Source: Allomyces macrogynus ATCC 38327
Taxonomy: Eukaryota; Blastocladiomycota; Blastocladiomycetes; Blastocladiales; Blastocladiaceae
NCBI GenBank assembly: GCA_000151295.1
Contig: GG745358.1
Span: 266,877 to 320,916, forward strand
Length of the DNA: 54,040 nt
Reading direction: 5' to 3'
Shown here: piece after piece, positions 31,540 to 42,607 of the stretch
Layout of the letters: every line of letters starts with the position of its first letter
How positions within the stretch are numbered: position 1 is the first letter of the stretch
Translations under genes and position numbers: made by a program
The notes under the pieces: model-generated
Seen by the model: only the letters and a program-made list of their open reading frames with translations
The model's database searches: none
Told to the model about the DNA's origin: nothing

Positions 31540-33654
31540 TCACGCATCCACCACCACACTCTCCCCACTCCCTTGCATCGACGCTGGCGCATACTGGTGC
31601 CGAACGATACACCCACCCCGTGGCGTCCACGCCGTCGCCAACAATACCGGCGCGGACGGATGCCACGCGACATCCCGCACGACATGATCCCGGCGCCACC
31701 CATCGGGCACGTCGTCATCCGACCACTCCTCGCTCTCCTCATCTCCACCGCGCCTCGCCGCGGCCGCCGCCGCCGATCGCGTATCCAGCACCCGCACGCA
31801 CTCGCCCAGCAAATTATACACCCTCACCAACCCATCGCGCGACCCCGTCGCGATATACCGCGTGTCAGTCGGGTGGAAATGGCACCGGATCAATGTCGCC
31901 AGGACCGCATGCCCCGTGAATGTGACCAGCGACACGTCGTCCGGGTGCCGGTGCGTCGCCGGGTGCGCCGGGTACCGCTCGTACCGGTAATCCCAGTCGA
32001 GCCGGCGGTCGCGGCGCGCCAATCCGCGCGAATCGAATGCGGTCGGGGTCACCATGCGCCGCACATCCCAGAGTTTGGCTGACTGATCCTTGCTGTTGGA
32101 AACGAGGTGCCGCCCGTCGCCGCGCGACGATAGGTACGTGATGCCTTCAGTGTGCCCGACGAGCACGCCTTCGGGCCGGGCGGCCGCGCCGGTACCGCCC
32201 GAGGAGCGCAGACTGCGCCGGTCCCAGACTTTGATCAGCGAGTCGTCGGAACCGGAATAGAGCACGTTGGTCCCCTGGTCCGCGAAACAGACGGCGTTTA
32301 CGTCGTCCGTGTGCCCACGCGCAGCGAGGACGGTTTGTCGCGTTTCCACGTCGAACACGTAGACGCCGTTGTTGCTCGTGCCGGCAACCAGTTCGCGGCC
32401 GTCGGACGAGAATCGCAGGGACCAGATCCCGAACCGCTGCATGATGCGCCGGTCGCGGTCGAAGTTGAGCAGGACTTGGGTGTCGTCATCGCGGTCGGTG
32501 CGGGCCAGGTGCACGATGGGGGAGATGGACGAGTAGGCGAGGAATTGGTTGTCAGGGGAGAGCGTCGCGTCGGTGATGGTCCATTGACCGACTAGTAAGG
32601 AGGTGGAGAGGTCAGTGTGGATCTTGGAGAACGAGGAGAGACGGGAAGTGTACCTTGACCACGTGCCGTCTTGTACTTGATTAGCCGTTCCGGGTCGGTC
32701 GAATCGTAGAGGTGCACCAGGAAATCTTGCGTGCAAGCGTAAAAGAACCGGCCGTCAACGCTAAACTGGCCCGAGTACGGGCGCGCTGAGTAATTCTCGG
32801 GGTCAGTCGCATCTCGCGCTGCTAATCCAGAAACGAGCAAAGAATCACGAACCGCGGTATCGCGCAGCGACATGGCCCTCACGCGCACTTGGGAGGTGGA
32901 AATGGCCCTTGGACTTGAACCACGACGGCTGTGCCCACGTCGGCCCCATGAGCTCGCGGCCGCGGAGCAGCGCAACGTGCGGCATGGGCGCGTCGGGGTG
33001 ATGCTGCGGGGAAGTCGGTGGAGTGCGTTGTTGCAATGGCGGACCCGGCTCGACCACCGACACGCCCTCATCGCGGTTCGACGGCGGTTCGACACGCATC
33101 TGATCCTCGTCGCCCACTTTGTCCACCAAATTCCGACCCCGAGTCCACGCGACAGTACCTGCCTCGACAAACAGCGGGTTTGACACGGCCGAGAGCTCAC
33201 TGCTCGCGAGTAATTGCCTTCCCATTGCGGCATTCGCCGCCTGCATTCGCGCGGTCGCATGCACGAGCGCGTGCGCCAATGGCATGTGGGTATCATCGTC
33301 GACATCGGCATCGGCATCGGCATCGTCCGTGTCCTCTTCCGTGTCGTGGTCGTCGTCGTCGTGCGTATTGCCCGCGAGAAGCTGTGCGAACGCGGGCCGA
33401 TTGGCAAATACGGACCGCAGCAGGCCCGACAGGTACGAGGCCGACCGCGCGGGGATCGCCGGGTTGTCGGCGTCGGACGACGCGTCGGATTCGGTGCCAT
33501 CGCCGTCGTCGGTCACGTAGTTTGCGTCGTCGCTTTCGTCGGTGGTCCGGCGGTCGTGGTCGGTGTCGACGTCCATGGTGGAGGAGCGCCGGTCGTGGTC
33601 GGGGTCGCGCCGGTCGTGGTCGGGGTCGCTTGATGAGCGGGCAGTATGGTCCAT
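31540..33654 (-). CDS. DCAF11: WD40 protein of the DCAF11/LEC14B family (CUL4-DDB1 receptor)
   Basis: Candidate substrate receptor of a CUL4-DDB1 ubiquitin ligase. Exons are 33654-32889, 32821-32654 and 32591-31540 (661 residues). The 67- and 62-bp introns are in phase; a 31-bp alternative first intron is also in frame but implausibly short. The N-terminal about 140 residues are acidic and disordered, with repeated D-P-D-H-D-R-R units. The beta-propeller starts at YSGQFSVDGRFFYACTQDFLVHLYD and contains the blocks ITDATLSPDNQFLAYSSISP, FGIWSLRFSSDGRELVAGTSNNGVYVFD, GHTDDVNAVCF...SGSDDSLIKVWDRR, GHTEGITYLSSRGDGRHLVSNSKDQSAKLWDVR and FHPTDTRYIATGSRDGLVRVYN. Two WDxR boxes (VWDRR, LWDVR) are the DDB1-docking signature, and the order and spacing match DCAF11/LEC14B. 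Confidence 0.88.
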
Positions 33655-34457
33655 GGTCGAATCTTGGTTATGGCTCGGGCGGTGATGAACGCTTGCAGGA
33701 GCGCGCAGGTGGCGAAGGTCGCTTGCTGGCCAGGCGATCTTGGCTGCTTGTCGAGGTCGTTGGCACGCGCGGCGGTCGTTGACGGTCGTTGCTGTCGTCG
33801 AAGCGACGATGGAAGTGCGCTGTGCCCGATGGAGGAAGATGGGGACTGGATGATTCAGCAAACGCGCCAAAACGCGTCTGCCACAAGGTGGCTCGGCGGC
33901 GTGTCATCCACGTGAAGCACATGCTGCAACTGCGAGACGCGCGTGCGGCAGATCGCCGGCGCTCGCGATCGCGATCCGATGCGGCGAAGCCGTCATGGTC
34001 ATGGCCTTGGGAGCATTCGGCAGAAACAGGTTGGCGGACGCCAGGGTTATTTACGTAAATATTGTCAACCGACCAACGCTTGGCTGACGGCCATCTACCC
34101 GTGTCGTTCTCGCCCTTCGTCAGCGAGCACCGCCGCCCTCCTGGATGTTTTCGAACTGCATGCAACGCCAATGGCAAACGGCCACCGACGCTCGGCTGGG
34201 TCCTCCAGTCATTCTCCATCACGATCCTCGCCGCACGCTCCAGTCAGCCTCGCCGCGGCTTTGACCAACGGAACTTGGCGGCCTGCTCGTGAACAAGACG
34301 CTCCAGCAATACAAATACTTTGCGGACACCCGTGCCGATGCGACTCGCTGCATCCGCTGCTCCACCAACTCTCAGTACCCTGCATTTGCAACAGCAACAG
34401 CACCACTCCAGCAGTACCAGCCCCAGCTTCAGCTCCAGCTTCAGCTCCAGCACCAAA
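33655..34457. promoter_or_regulatory. divergent promoter region, DCAF11-like / DUF1295 gene
   Basis: This 803-bp stretch lies between divergent starts. Many short frames are present but none is supportable. CAG/CTCCAG-like repeats (AGCTCCAGCTTCAG) lie at about 34420-34450, just before the ATG. Confidence 0.4.
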
Positions 34458-35551
34458 ATGATTCTGTCGAACCCGGCCACGCCCAGCGGCGAGGGCCTCT
34501 TGACCACGTTCGTGATTGACGTCGGCATCCAGCTTGCGACATGGGCCATTTCGTCGCCGCTCAAGACGGAAAAATTCTACGACCGTATGCTGCGCATTGC
34601 TTCGCCGTAACCAGAACACCACGTCCAGCAGCAAGATGACCCTCCGCTCCTGTCGACCGTACAGTGTCGGGCTCGATCACCTACATTGCCTGCTTCCTCA
34701 ACGCCCTGCTCAACCGCGGCGACGGCGCCGCGCTCAGCTCATTACACCCGCGCCAAATCATCGCCGTCATCTTCTGTCTCGTCTGGTGCTCGCGACTCGG
34801 CCTGTTCCTGTTCCGCCGCGTTTTGCGCGAGGGCAAAGACCACCGGTTCGACGACATCAAGGTTGCACCGTTCAAGTTCTTGTTTGCGTTTGTTGCGCAA
34901 ATCGCGTGGGTGTGGTTCACGGGCCTCGCCGTGTTTATCGTGGCGGCGAACCCGAGCGCGACGCAGCCCACCATCAATGCGCTCGACGTGATTGGCATTA
35001 TCTGGTGGGTCGTGTCGTTTGCGATCGAGGCGGTCGCGGATTACCAGAAAAACACGTTCAAGAACGCAAACCCGACCAAGTTTATTACGACGGGGTTGTG
35101 GGCGTACTCGCGGCATCCGAATTACTGTGCGTTGCTCGACTTGGGTTCGCGATCGGCATCCGGGACTGACGAGTGGACTGTTGTAGTCGGCGAGGTCATG
35201 CTCTGGATCGGCATGTTCCTGCTGTGCGCGACTGGGTTCGTCGAGCCGTGGCAGTGGGTCGGCGTCCTGTCGCCAATTTTCGTGTTCTTCCTCCTCTACT
35301 TCGGGTCGGGTGTGCGGTTGCTCGAGCAGAGCTCCGACAAGCGGTACTCGCACCTTCTCCACTGCACTTCGCTTGCTGGGGAGGCCATGTTCTGATTCCC
35401 GGTCGCGGTTATGTGTAGGTATGGTCACTTGCCCGAGTACCAGGACTACAAGGCGCGCACGTCGATTTTCGTGCTGTGGCCGCCCAAGGAGGCGGGCGGG
35501 TCGCCGCTGCGTGTCGCGGTCGACGGGTCGGACGGGCCATCGCCCGCATAA
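34458..35551 (+). CDS. DUF1295 steroid-reductase-like membrane protein
   Basis: Integral membrane protein of the DUF1295/3-oxo-5-alpha-steroid 4-dehydrogenase-like family (NADPH-dependent lipid double-bond reductases; substrate unknown here). Exons are 34458-34584, 34665-35126, 35187-35343 and 35419-35551 (292 residues). The introns are 80, 60 and 75 bp, and every joint is in phase. Membrane segments include SITYIACFLNALL, PRQIIAVIFCLVWCSRLGLFLF, FKFLFAFVAQIAWVWFTGLAVFIVAA and VIGIIWWVVSFAIEAVADYQK. The family signature reads [23 protein letters not shown] and is assembled across intron 2 (the F codon is split T|TC), which confirms that junction. A later YGHLPEYQDYKARTSIF, split across intron 3, is the other conserved block. 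Confidence 0.9.
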
Positions 35552-35690
35552 CAGAAAAGCGACGGGCGCTGGCAAGACGGAAAGAAACAATTGGAATACA
35601 TGTCGTTTCATACCCACCACCCACAACTCGTCGTCACGATCGCTGATCCCCAGTGACGCTCTACTTGAGCGAGTCGGCCATGCTCAGTCC

Positions 35691-36299
35691 TCACTCCGAG
35701 CCAGGCATTTGGTGGAGGGTCGGTTCCAGTTGGTCGTGGTCCGGCTCCACCCTGCGCTGTGGGTCCGCGGTAGCAGAACTAGTCTCAGGAACCGTCGCGC
35801 CTGGCACCGACGGTGGAGCGCGAGCCGGACACGCCGAGCGCGACATTGGCGCGGTCGCCGAGTGAGCAGAACGAGCCGGCGCGGTCGCGTTCGAGTCATC
35901 TTGATCCAGCGATGGCACGGCCTGCGGCAATGGCACCTGCGGAGGCGGCACTCGCAGCACTCGCGTTGCACGCACAGGACCTTTCGACAAGACGCGCGGA
36001 GGTCCATCGGGGACGGCCACAATCTCCTTCCACCGTTCGCGGCCGTGGTTAGGCGGCGGCCGGTCGCGCCGGATATCAAAACGGCGCCACGGTAGATCGT
36101 CAGGGAACCGTTCTGGGATCATGTCAAATTCCAAGATTTCCGGCTCGGCCGACGGCAAGATGCGAAAGATGGACTGGTACTGACCCCTTGTCGGGGAGAG
36201 GAACGAGCGCGCGGGGGGATGGCGCACGATCCCGTTCTCCGCGTCTTGTTGGCGCCGGGCCGCGTCGCGCTTGCGATTCCACTGCTTGGAGCGGCCCAT
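35691..36299 (-). CDS. hypothetical basic/Pro-rich protein, 202 residues
   Basis: The first ATG in this frame is at 36299 (MGRSKQWNRKRDAARRQQD). The frame is also open upstream to 36341 and may be joined to an exon beginning at the ATG near 36402 (MSVLANH). The first half looks structured (YQSIFRILPSAEPEILEFDMIPERFPDDLPWRRFDI), while the second half is Pro/Ala/Ser-rich and disordered. I do not recognise the family. It is convergent with the DUF1295 gene, 139 bp away. Confidence 0.45.
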   Translation of the reverse strand: MGRSKQWNRKRDAARRQQDAENGIVRHPPARSFLSPTRGQYQSIFRILPSAEPEILEFDMIPERFPDDLPWRRFDIRRDRPPPNHGRERWKEIVAVPDGPPRVLSKGPVRATRVLRVPPPQVPLPQAVPSLDQDDSNATAPARSAHSATAPMSRSACPARAPPSVPGATVPETSSATADPQRRVEPDHDQLEPTLHQMPGSE

Positions 36300-36341
36300 A
36301 GAGGTCGGACAAACGTCGTCGAGGAGTATCAGCGAAGACAC

Positions 36342-37324
36342 GAGAGCAGGGTGCTTGTGAGCGAGCTGCCGGCGAGGTCAATGGTTGGCGAGGACCGACA
36401 TGGTGGAAGAGCAGTGAGTTGATGGGTGGAACTGTCGCAAGGGAACGATCCAACGAGAGAGAAAGCGATTGAGCGACCAAAACATGAACCTGAGCGACAG
36501 AGCCCGTGCGCGATGATGGATGGAAGCTGCGCTTTGAACCACGACGGCACCAACAGCACAACAAGCATCAGCAAAAGTAAATAGACCAGTCACCACCACG
36601 GCCAAACAATGTCGGGTCAACTCGACGAGAAACACGTTGGCATAAACTGAGACATGGTGCGAACTGCAATGGGACACCAACCAATATGAAAAATCGTGGC
36701 GAGAGTATACGCATGACCTGGGCATTTGCCCTCGGAAAGAAGGAGCAGATTCACGTCGTATTCGTGTGGCCACATTGCCACCATCCAAAGTACACTAGAG
36801 CCCAACTTGCAGACCATGGCATTCGACGCAAATTCATGACACTTGGAGCTGGCGCTGCGTTGCCTGCATACCCAAAACTTCGAACCAGTGCTGACCATGT
36901 GGTCTCGCGTGCATGCAAGTGTCCGGAGATCCGCCACAGCAATCCATGGATCCATGGACAGAATCATGTCGAGCCAACATGCCTCCGCAAGTTAGAGCGA
37001 GCTAGAGCCCCTGCAGCTAGCCACATTCCAGTCTGATAGGTTAGGTCACATCCAGCTCCACTTTTGCACGTGCCATCGACCCTTTGCCGTCGCTGTCATC
37101 ATGATCCGAATCTATAATACAAACGAGAGGAACAAGAAGCGTCCCCCTCTCGATGGCCAAACTACTGGCACAATCCCGTGAGCTTAGTCTAGGCGTACGA
37201 TACTCTGTCGCTTCTTTGCCCTGAGCAACAAAAGGCCTGTGTCCGCCCCTCGCCATGAGCATTCTCTTCACACCACCTCACCTCACCTCGCTCATTCCTT
37301 GAGCGAGAACTTGCACGCAAATAC
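36342..37324. other. AT-richer interval upstream of the Helitron relic
   Basis: I see no gene. The sequence composition differs from the genes on either side and grades into the helicase remnant. It may be part of the same decayed element, but I could not find Helitron Rep (HUH) motifs here. Confidence 0.35.
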
Positions 37325-38181
37325 TTGCGCTCAGTTGTGCCTCTTGCTCGCGCTCATTTGCACCCATCGTTGAGTATTGCAGCAGCCCTGCTTCTTGGCA
37401 GGCGAACTGCTCATGCGACGTTCAGGTTACCCTTGATTCTTGCTCCAAAGACGACATGCAATGTTCCCAAGCAATCAGATCATGCTGAAATGTTGCGTGC
37501 AGCGCGGCTGATTGTATGGGACGAGTGTTCCATGGCTCACTAATTTGCACTGGAAGCAGTCGACGATCATTTGCGTGACAGCACAGGCGTTGACGCTCCA
37601 TTTGGTGGCAAAATCGTGGTTTTTGGTGGTTTTTGGCGATTTTAGCCAAACTCTGCCCGTCGTCCATAGAGGATCAGCTGGGGAGACAGTTGCCAGATGT
37701 TTGCGCGATCAGAATTTTGGCATGTCCAATGCCCATCTGGATTCCCGCCGCATCGGCTCAAGCTGAAAATCGGCGTGCCCATCATTGTGCCCCAAAATCT
37801 TGATCCGGTTTGAGGCCTTTGCAATGGGACGCGCAGGGTCGTGACCCACAGGCGTCACGTCATTGTTGTCAAGATCATGGGCTGAGATAACAAGGCTGTC
37901 ATTCCCTGCGTCGACTTGGTGACAGGTGATACGGACGAGTCACCATTCCGGATGCGCTGTCGTCAATTACCGGTCGCGCTCGCCTTTGCCATGACCATCA
38001 ACAAGGCTCAAGGGCAAACGGTTAGCCGTGTTGGCGTGTCCCTGCCGTGCCCGGTTTTCACCCACAGGCAGTTGTTGTATGTGGCCCTCTGACGATGGGG
38101 CGACCCAGCTGGGATCTCTGTGTTGCTGGCGCTGGAGGGAATGAGACCGGTAATGTTGTGTATCGCGAGGCTCTTCATTAG
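37325..38181 (+). pseudogene. decayed Helitron/PIF1-type helicase fragment
   Basis: Pieces of a Helitron helicase in the right order but in broken frames. LSIAAALLLGRRTAHATFRLP corresponds to the SGIAA..L.GGRTAH..FKLP block, followed by TCNVPKQSDHAEMLRAARLIVWDEC (Walker B). In another frame come FALEAVDDHLRD and PFGGKIVVFGG, then after a short duplication GDFSQTLPVVHRGS. After a deletion come LKIGVPIIVPQNLDPV, a stop, and GLCNGTRRVV. Finally PVALAFAMTINKAQGQTVSRVGVSLP and a closing NVVYREALH before the stop at 38181. The Walker A end is missing. Multiple stops and shifts make it non-functional. Helitron termini (5' TC, 3' CTRR with hairpin) were not identified. Confidence 0.85.
37325..38181 (+). 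mobile_element. Helitron rolling-circle transposon remnant (boundaries unknown)
   Basis: Inferred from the helicase pseudogene; only the helicase C-terminal half is visible. The true element may extend left into the AT-richer interval. Confidence 0.6.
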
Positions 38182-38351
38182 AACTGCAAATTATTGTTCT
38201 TTTGCTCAAACGCCTCAAAGTCTGCGAAGCAGGACGGTCACTGGGTGCGCTTGTCTCACCACGACGACCACGGCCCCGGCCACCGCGTGCCATACCGACC
38301 ACGACTTGCCGCATACCACTGCAACATCGCCGATCACCAACCACTGCCAAG

Positions 38352-40692
38352 ATGCCGCCGCCACCGGGCACCCCGCGGTACCCAAACGCCGCGCCCACCA
38401 CGGCCAAGCACCTCGCGCATCCGGCCATTCTCCTCCGTCCAGCGCGCGGGCTCATCATCCAGCCCGCCGTTCCCGCGCCCGCGCCCGCCCCGACGGCTCC
38501 TCCAGCTCCGCGCAGGGCGCGCCGTATCACGATCAACGACTTGGACGAGGACGAAGAGCCGCCACAGCGATCGCCCACGTCGCCGCTGTTGTCGGCATCG
38601 CCATCGTCGTCGCCCGTCGCTGCGGCCAAGGTCGCTGAGAATGGGCGCGCCAAGTCGCCGGTCGGCGTGATGGTGATTGATGATGAGAGTCCCGAGCCCG
38701 AGGAACGTGCGGATGCAGAGGCCGTGACCGCAGAGCTGGCGCGCGTACCCGTGCAGGAAAAGGCGGACCCCGTCGAGCCCGAGTCACGCAGTCGTTCCCC
38801 TGCGCGTGCCGCCCCTCCGGCGCGTGTCGCTATCCCCGCGCGGGCCTCTTCCTCGGCGCATGCCGCGAGTCCGGCGCGCGACCGCACCTCGGCCCAACCA
38901 TCGACCCCCGCGCGCGTCGCCACCCCGTCCCGGATCCCCGCCGCCGCGTCGCCAATCCCGGCCCGTGTCCCCACCGCTGCCGCATCCCCCACGCCCGCTC
39001 GCCCTCCTCCTGTCACAACCGCCCCTTCCTCATCAACCTCCACCCCCGCCGCGTCCCCCGGCAAGTCTCCCTCCCCCGCGGCGCCATCCCGTTCCCGGAA
39101 ACGCGTGCTCGCGCCCAACGCGCAAACGCGCGTCGACGCCTACCCGCTGCTCATCACGTCCCTCAATGCAGCGCATATCCGTGCAGCCGTCGAGGCGCAC
39201 GGGTACAATATCGGGATGAATGGGTCACCGTCGACGCAAGAAGGGCGCGCATTTGTGGCCCGGCAGCGGGAAATGTTCCAGGCTTTGCATGCGGGAGGTG
39301 GGAGCCCCGCGGCAGCGAAGAAGCGCCAGCGGTCGGTGTTGCCGGTGGTGGAGGGCGAGGACGTGACGATGGTGGAGGAGACGGCGGTAGGGGAGAGTAC
39401 GGCGGTGGGGTCGAGTCGTGCGGGGACACTACCCGAAGCTGCTGAGGCAGCTAAGCGTCGCAAAGTTGATTCGGCGAGTACCGTGACGGCGGCTGCACCG
39501 ACAACAGCGGCGCCGTCACTCGTGCCTGGATCAAGCAAAGCGGCGGGCCCACCCACTGTCGCGGCCACGGCCAATTCTTCCTCGTCCACTGTCCCGCCGC
39601 CGACCGCGCATTACGCACTGGCAAAGCCCAAGCGCACGACCGGCCCACACACGAGAACCGCACCCGCCACGGCAGTTCCCGCACCGCCGCCACCTCCACC
39701 CCCGGCCCCCACATCTTCCACCACTTTCCTCCCGCCGCCGACGCTCGTCCACTCCGCACATGCGACCTTACACGACTACGTCCCGCCCGAACCCTTGCCA
39801 ACCCTCACGCGCGAAACGGCGTGGTCCGAGATCCAAGCCTATATCGACGAAGCGCTCACGACCATAAACGCAACGCGCCGCCGACCACCTCGATCTGATG
39901 ACCTACATCTTCGAAGAGCAATTGCGCCTGCTCGCGACCGCGCACCACGAAGTCGCCGATATGGCGCTCACGCATATGCGGCATTGTGCGTGCGTCCCGG
40001 CGGAGATGCGCGCGCATACCGCGCCGGACGTGGCTGCGCACGTCTGGGCGGCCGCGCGCACCGATCGGAATATCGCGTTGGGGGAAGTGCTCGCGGATAT
40101 GCGCCGGAAAGTGACAAGGGCAGTGGCGGAGATCACAGAGCGCACGGTCGCGAACGCGAGCGCGGTGTCGCCGACGTTTGCGGCGACGGTGGGTGGTGGT
40201 GGTGGTGGTTCTCACGCCGCGACGGGACAGTCGGGGCCGGTGCCCGTCGCGCCGCAGCAAGTGCCGCCGCAGGCGTCCATGTACCAACAGCAAAAGCAGC
40301 GGTTCCAGCAGCAACCGCCAGCCGTGCAACCGCACGCGACGGCGCAGCAGTACCAGCATGCACCGCTGCCACCAGCAGCGCAGCCGGCGTACCAGAACGT
40401 GCAGCAGCAGCTGCACCGCACGCACCAACACCAACAGCAACAGCTGCAGCTGCAGCAAGCGGCCGCAGCCCTGGCGGCCGGGCACTACCCGCTGAAATCG
40501 TACACGACCGCTGCAGCGTTTACCGCTGCACGCGCCAAGGCGACCACGACCGCGGCCACGACGGCGGCCCCGCACATTGCCTACATGCACCAGCAGCACC
40601 AGCAGCAGCACCAGCCAGGCGCACAGACCATGTTTTCCCAGGTGCCATCGACCGCGGCGATGGCGCAGGCGACGTCGGCGTACGTTGTTTAG
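38352..40692 (+). CDS. disordered, Pro/Ala-rich then Gln-rich protein; one frame change
   Basis: ATG at 38352 (MPPPPGTPRYPN). Residues 1-500 are mostly low complexity (Pro, Ala, Ser, Thr; S/T-P sites) with a few ordered islands (RRITINDLDEDEE, AYPLLITSLNAAHIRAAVEAHGY, WSEIQAYIDEALTTI). At about 39886-39890 the frame moves by one base. ...EALTTINATRR continues convincingly as ADHLDLMTYIFEEQLRLL in the next frame, which reaches a natural stop at 40692. No intron fits there. The C-terminal part has a helical domain (VADMALTHMRHCACVPAEM to TRAVAEITERTVANASA), then a poly-Gly run and a long Gln-rich tail encoded by CAG repeats. A nuclear regulator is suggested by composition only. Confidence 0.55.
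40243..40620 (+). repeat. CAG-rich, poly-Gln-encoding tract
   Basis: Interrupted CAG/CAA clusters encode QQQ-rich segments in the tail of the 38352-40692 protein. Length polymorphism is likely. Confidence 0.7.
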
Positions 40693-40784
40693 TTGCTTTA
40701 CGTGTGCGGGCTTGGACGAGGGTTGCTCACCAATTTGTGGATCCATCATGTAGTCCCGGATCGGCCGTGCAGTCGCCGGTCGTC

Positions 40785-42071
40785 ATGGGCGACACGACGC
40801 TGCCATCGCCGGCCAATGGCACCGGTCGCGGCCGCGGGCGGCCCAGGAAACAGCCGGCCGCTACCGCGGCGGTACCGCCTGCAAGCGGGTTGGCGGCCCC
40901 AAAGGTGCGTTTGATCTGTGCACTGATCTCCACGGCCAGTCCCCGCATACTCACCCATCATCCTACTCCCACACTCCTCTAATGAAACCAGCCGCCCCAG
41001 GCCTGCACCTTCACCACCGCGTCTGCACCCAAGCCTGCCGCTTCGTCCGCGACCGCCGTCCCGCCGCCGCCTCCCACCACGGCCCTGCCCGTCCCACCAA
41101 CGTCACCGCGGCAACATGCCACGGCCGCGCCTGCGACTGCCAAGCCCCTTGGCGCGCGGGAAGTCGTCGACATTCACGCGCCGAGCCCCATGCCCATTTC
41201 CGGCCACGACGAGCCCATGGACATTGTCCCGCCGTCTCCACCGGTCGCGCGCACGCGCGTCGTGGAGGACACGGAGATGACTGAGGAAGAGGACCACAGC
41301 GCACATGTGAGCCGCGGCGCAGGGCGCGCGATGAATGGCGTCGCCGCTGCTGGCGCCGCCGCTGCTGGTGCAAATCATGCGTCGCCCGTGCGGGGGTCGC
41401 CCGTGCGGGGGTCGCCTGTGCGCGGGTCGCCTGTGCGCGGGTCGCGGGGGTCGCCCGTGCGGGAGTCGCCCGCCAAGTCGCCGCGGCCAGCAGCGCCGAC
41501 GACGCCCGGCACATCGCAATGTGTTGCCGAGTCGACGACGACCAAGACGGCCACGCCGCGGTCCCCGACGCGGTTCGTGCCCGCCGCTGCCGCCGCGAGC
41601 CCGCAGTCCCCTGTCGACCGGCCGGCACCTGCCTCCGTACCCGCGACCCCACGCCCCACGACGCTCGACGTCCCGCACGCGTCACTCTCAGCCTCTCTCA
41701 GCGGCGGCGGCGACACGACCCCACGCGCCAAATCCGCAGACGGCGACACGACCCCACGCTCCAAATCCGCCGACGGCGACCCTAACGGCGGGAGCACCCC
41801 ACGCGCCAACAAGATGAACTTGCAGGAAGAGGCGCTCACGTCGTTGTCGGTCGAAGGGGACATGGACCACGACCAGGCCGCGGGCCCGATCGTCGAAGAG
41901 CCCGAGGACGTGCCCCCACCTCCAGTGGTGCCGCCGTCGCCCATGAAGGGCGGGCCGATCGTGGTGGAGGTTGCGTTTGAGACGGTCGCCAACGCGCACG
42001 CGGTCGGGATTGTGGTCGAGCCGGTGGAGGTGGCCGCGGTGGCCGAGCTTGAGTTGGGGCCGAGGTCGTGA
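40785..42071 (+). CDS. AT-hook protein with SPVRG tandem repeats
   Basis: Exons are 40785-40904 and 40992-42071 (399 residues), with an 87-bp GTGCGT...CAG intron in phase. Residues 13-22 contain GRGRGRPRK, a canonical AT-hook (core GRP flanked by basic residues) that binds the minor groove of AT-rich DNA. The rest is disordered. It has a PISGHDEPMDIVPPSPP segment, five S-P-V-R units near residues 170-200, TPRSPT and two GDTTPRxKSAD repeats, all rich in S/T-P (possible CDK/MAPK sites). The acidic C-terminal part includes VEGDMDHDQAAGPIVEEPEDVPPPP. It resembles HMGA-type architectural proteins in style, but I cannot name an orthologue. It follows the Q-rich gene on the same strand after 92 bp. 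Confidence 0.7.
41392..41475 (+). repeat. 15-bp tandem repeat encoding S-P-V-R-G
   Basis: Four near-identical 15-bp units, then a broken unit and a fifth partial one, within the AT-hook gene. The first two units and the next two form two sub-types (CCCGTGCGGGGG and CCTGTGCGCGGG), a sign of recent stepwise duplication. Confidence 0.8.
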
Positions 42072-42607
42072 GGAGGGAAGGAAGGTTGGAGTTGGGTGGG
42101 GAGGTGAGACGCCGACCGTGTGCGGTCATAACTGGTGCGAGAATGTTGATATCGGTGGATTTGAACTCGTGTATTTGGAGGATTTCGAATGCTTTACGGA
42201 CGTTTTACTGCCCGTCCGACACGTTTGAGCAGCGGCACGCCCCGGCAAGCAACGTCGCGCCAACATTGCCGACATCAGATCCGCCCAACGCAAGCGCGAA
42301 TATATAGAATTTCAAGAGAACGCAAACCAAGAACAAACCAAACGGAAAAAAGCCAACAAGACGCAAATGCTGGGCTGCCGCAAAGGACGGCGCCAGTGCT
42401 CTTCTCTCTCCTCTTGCTCCACGAAACGAACCCGCCAAACAAAAACTGCAAAACGACACACTCCAAACGACCTCGACACACCCAGACACCCCCCGCACTC
42501 CGCACACAATCACGACGACACTCCACGAGAAACAGCCAAAGAGGAGCAAGAGGAGAGAAAGAACGAACGAAAAGAAAGAGCGAGATAAGAAGCCGACAAG
42601 TAAACGC
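42072..42607. other. convergent 3' intergenic region
   Basis: This 536-bp stretch lies between converging genes. It is AT-richer with A-rich patches on the + strand (GAAAGAACGAACGAAAAGAAAGAG near 42557-42580). No gene is seen. Confidence 0.4.

Noticed and set aside
32822..32852. A 31-bp intron in the DCAF11-like gene (donor GTTCGT)
   Set aside because: A donor GTGCGC at 32888 gives the same phase and a normal 67-bp intron, so the ultra-short intron is not needed.
33585..33645. Repeated GGTCGTGGTCGGGGTCG units as a CRISPR-like or regulatory repeat
   Set aside because: They encode the D-P-D-H-D-R-R repeats in the N-terminus of the DCAF11-like protein and have no spacers.
38202..40982. Single 926-codon open frame through the Q-rich gene
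   Set aside because: After about 39890 this frame turns into Arg/Ala/Gly-rich shadow sequence, while a different frame carries the natural C-terminus.
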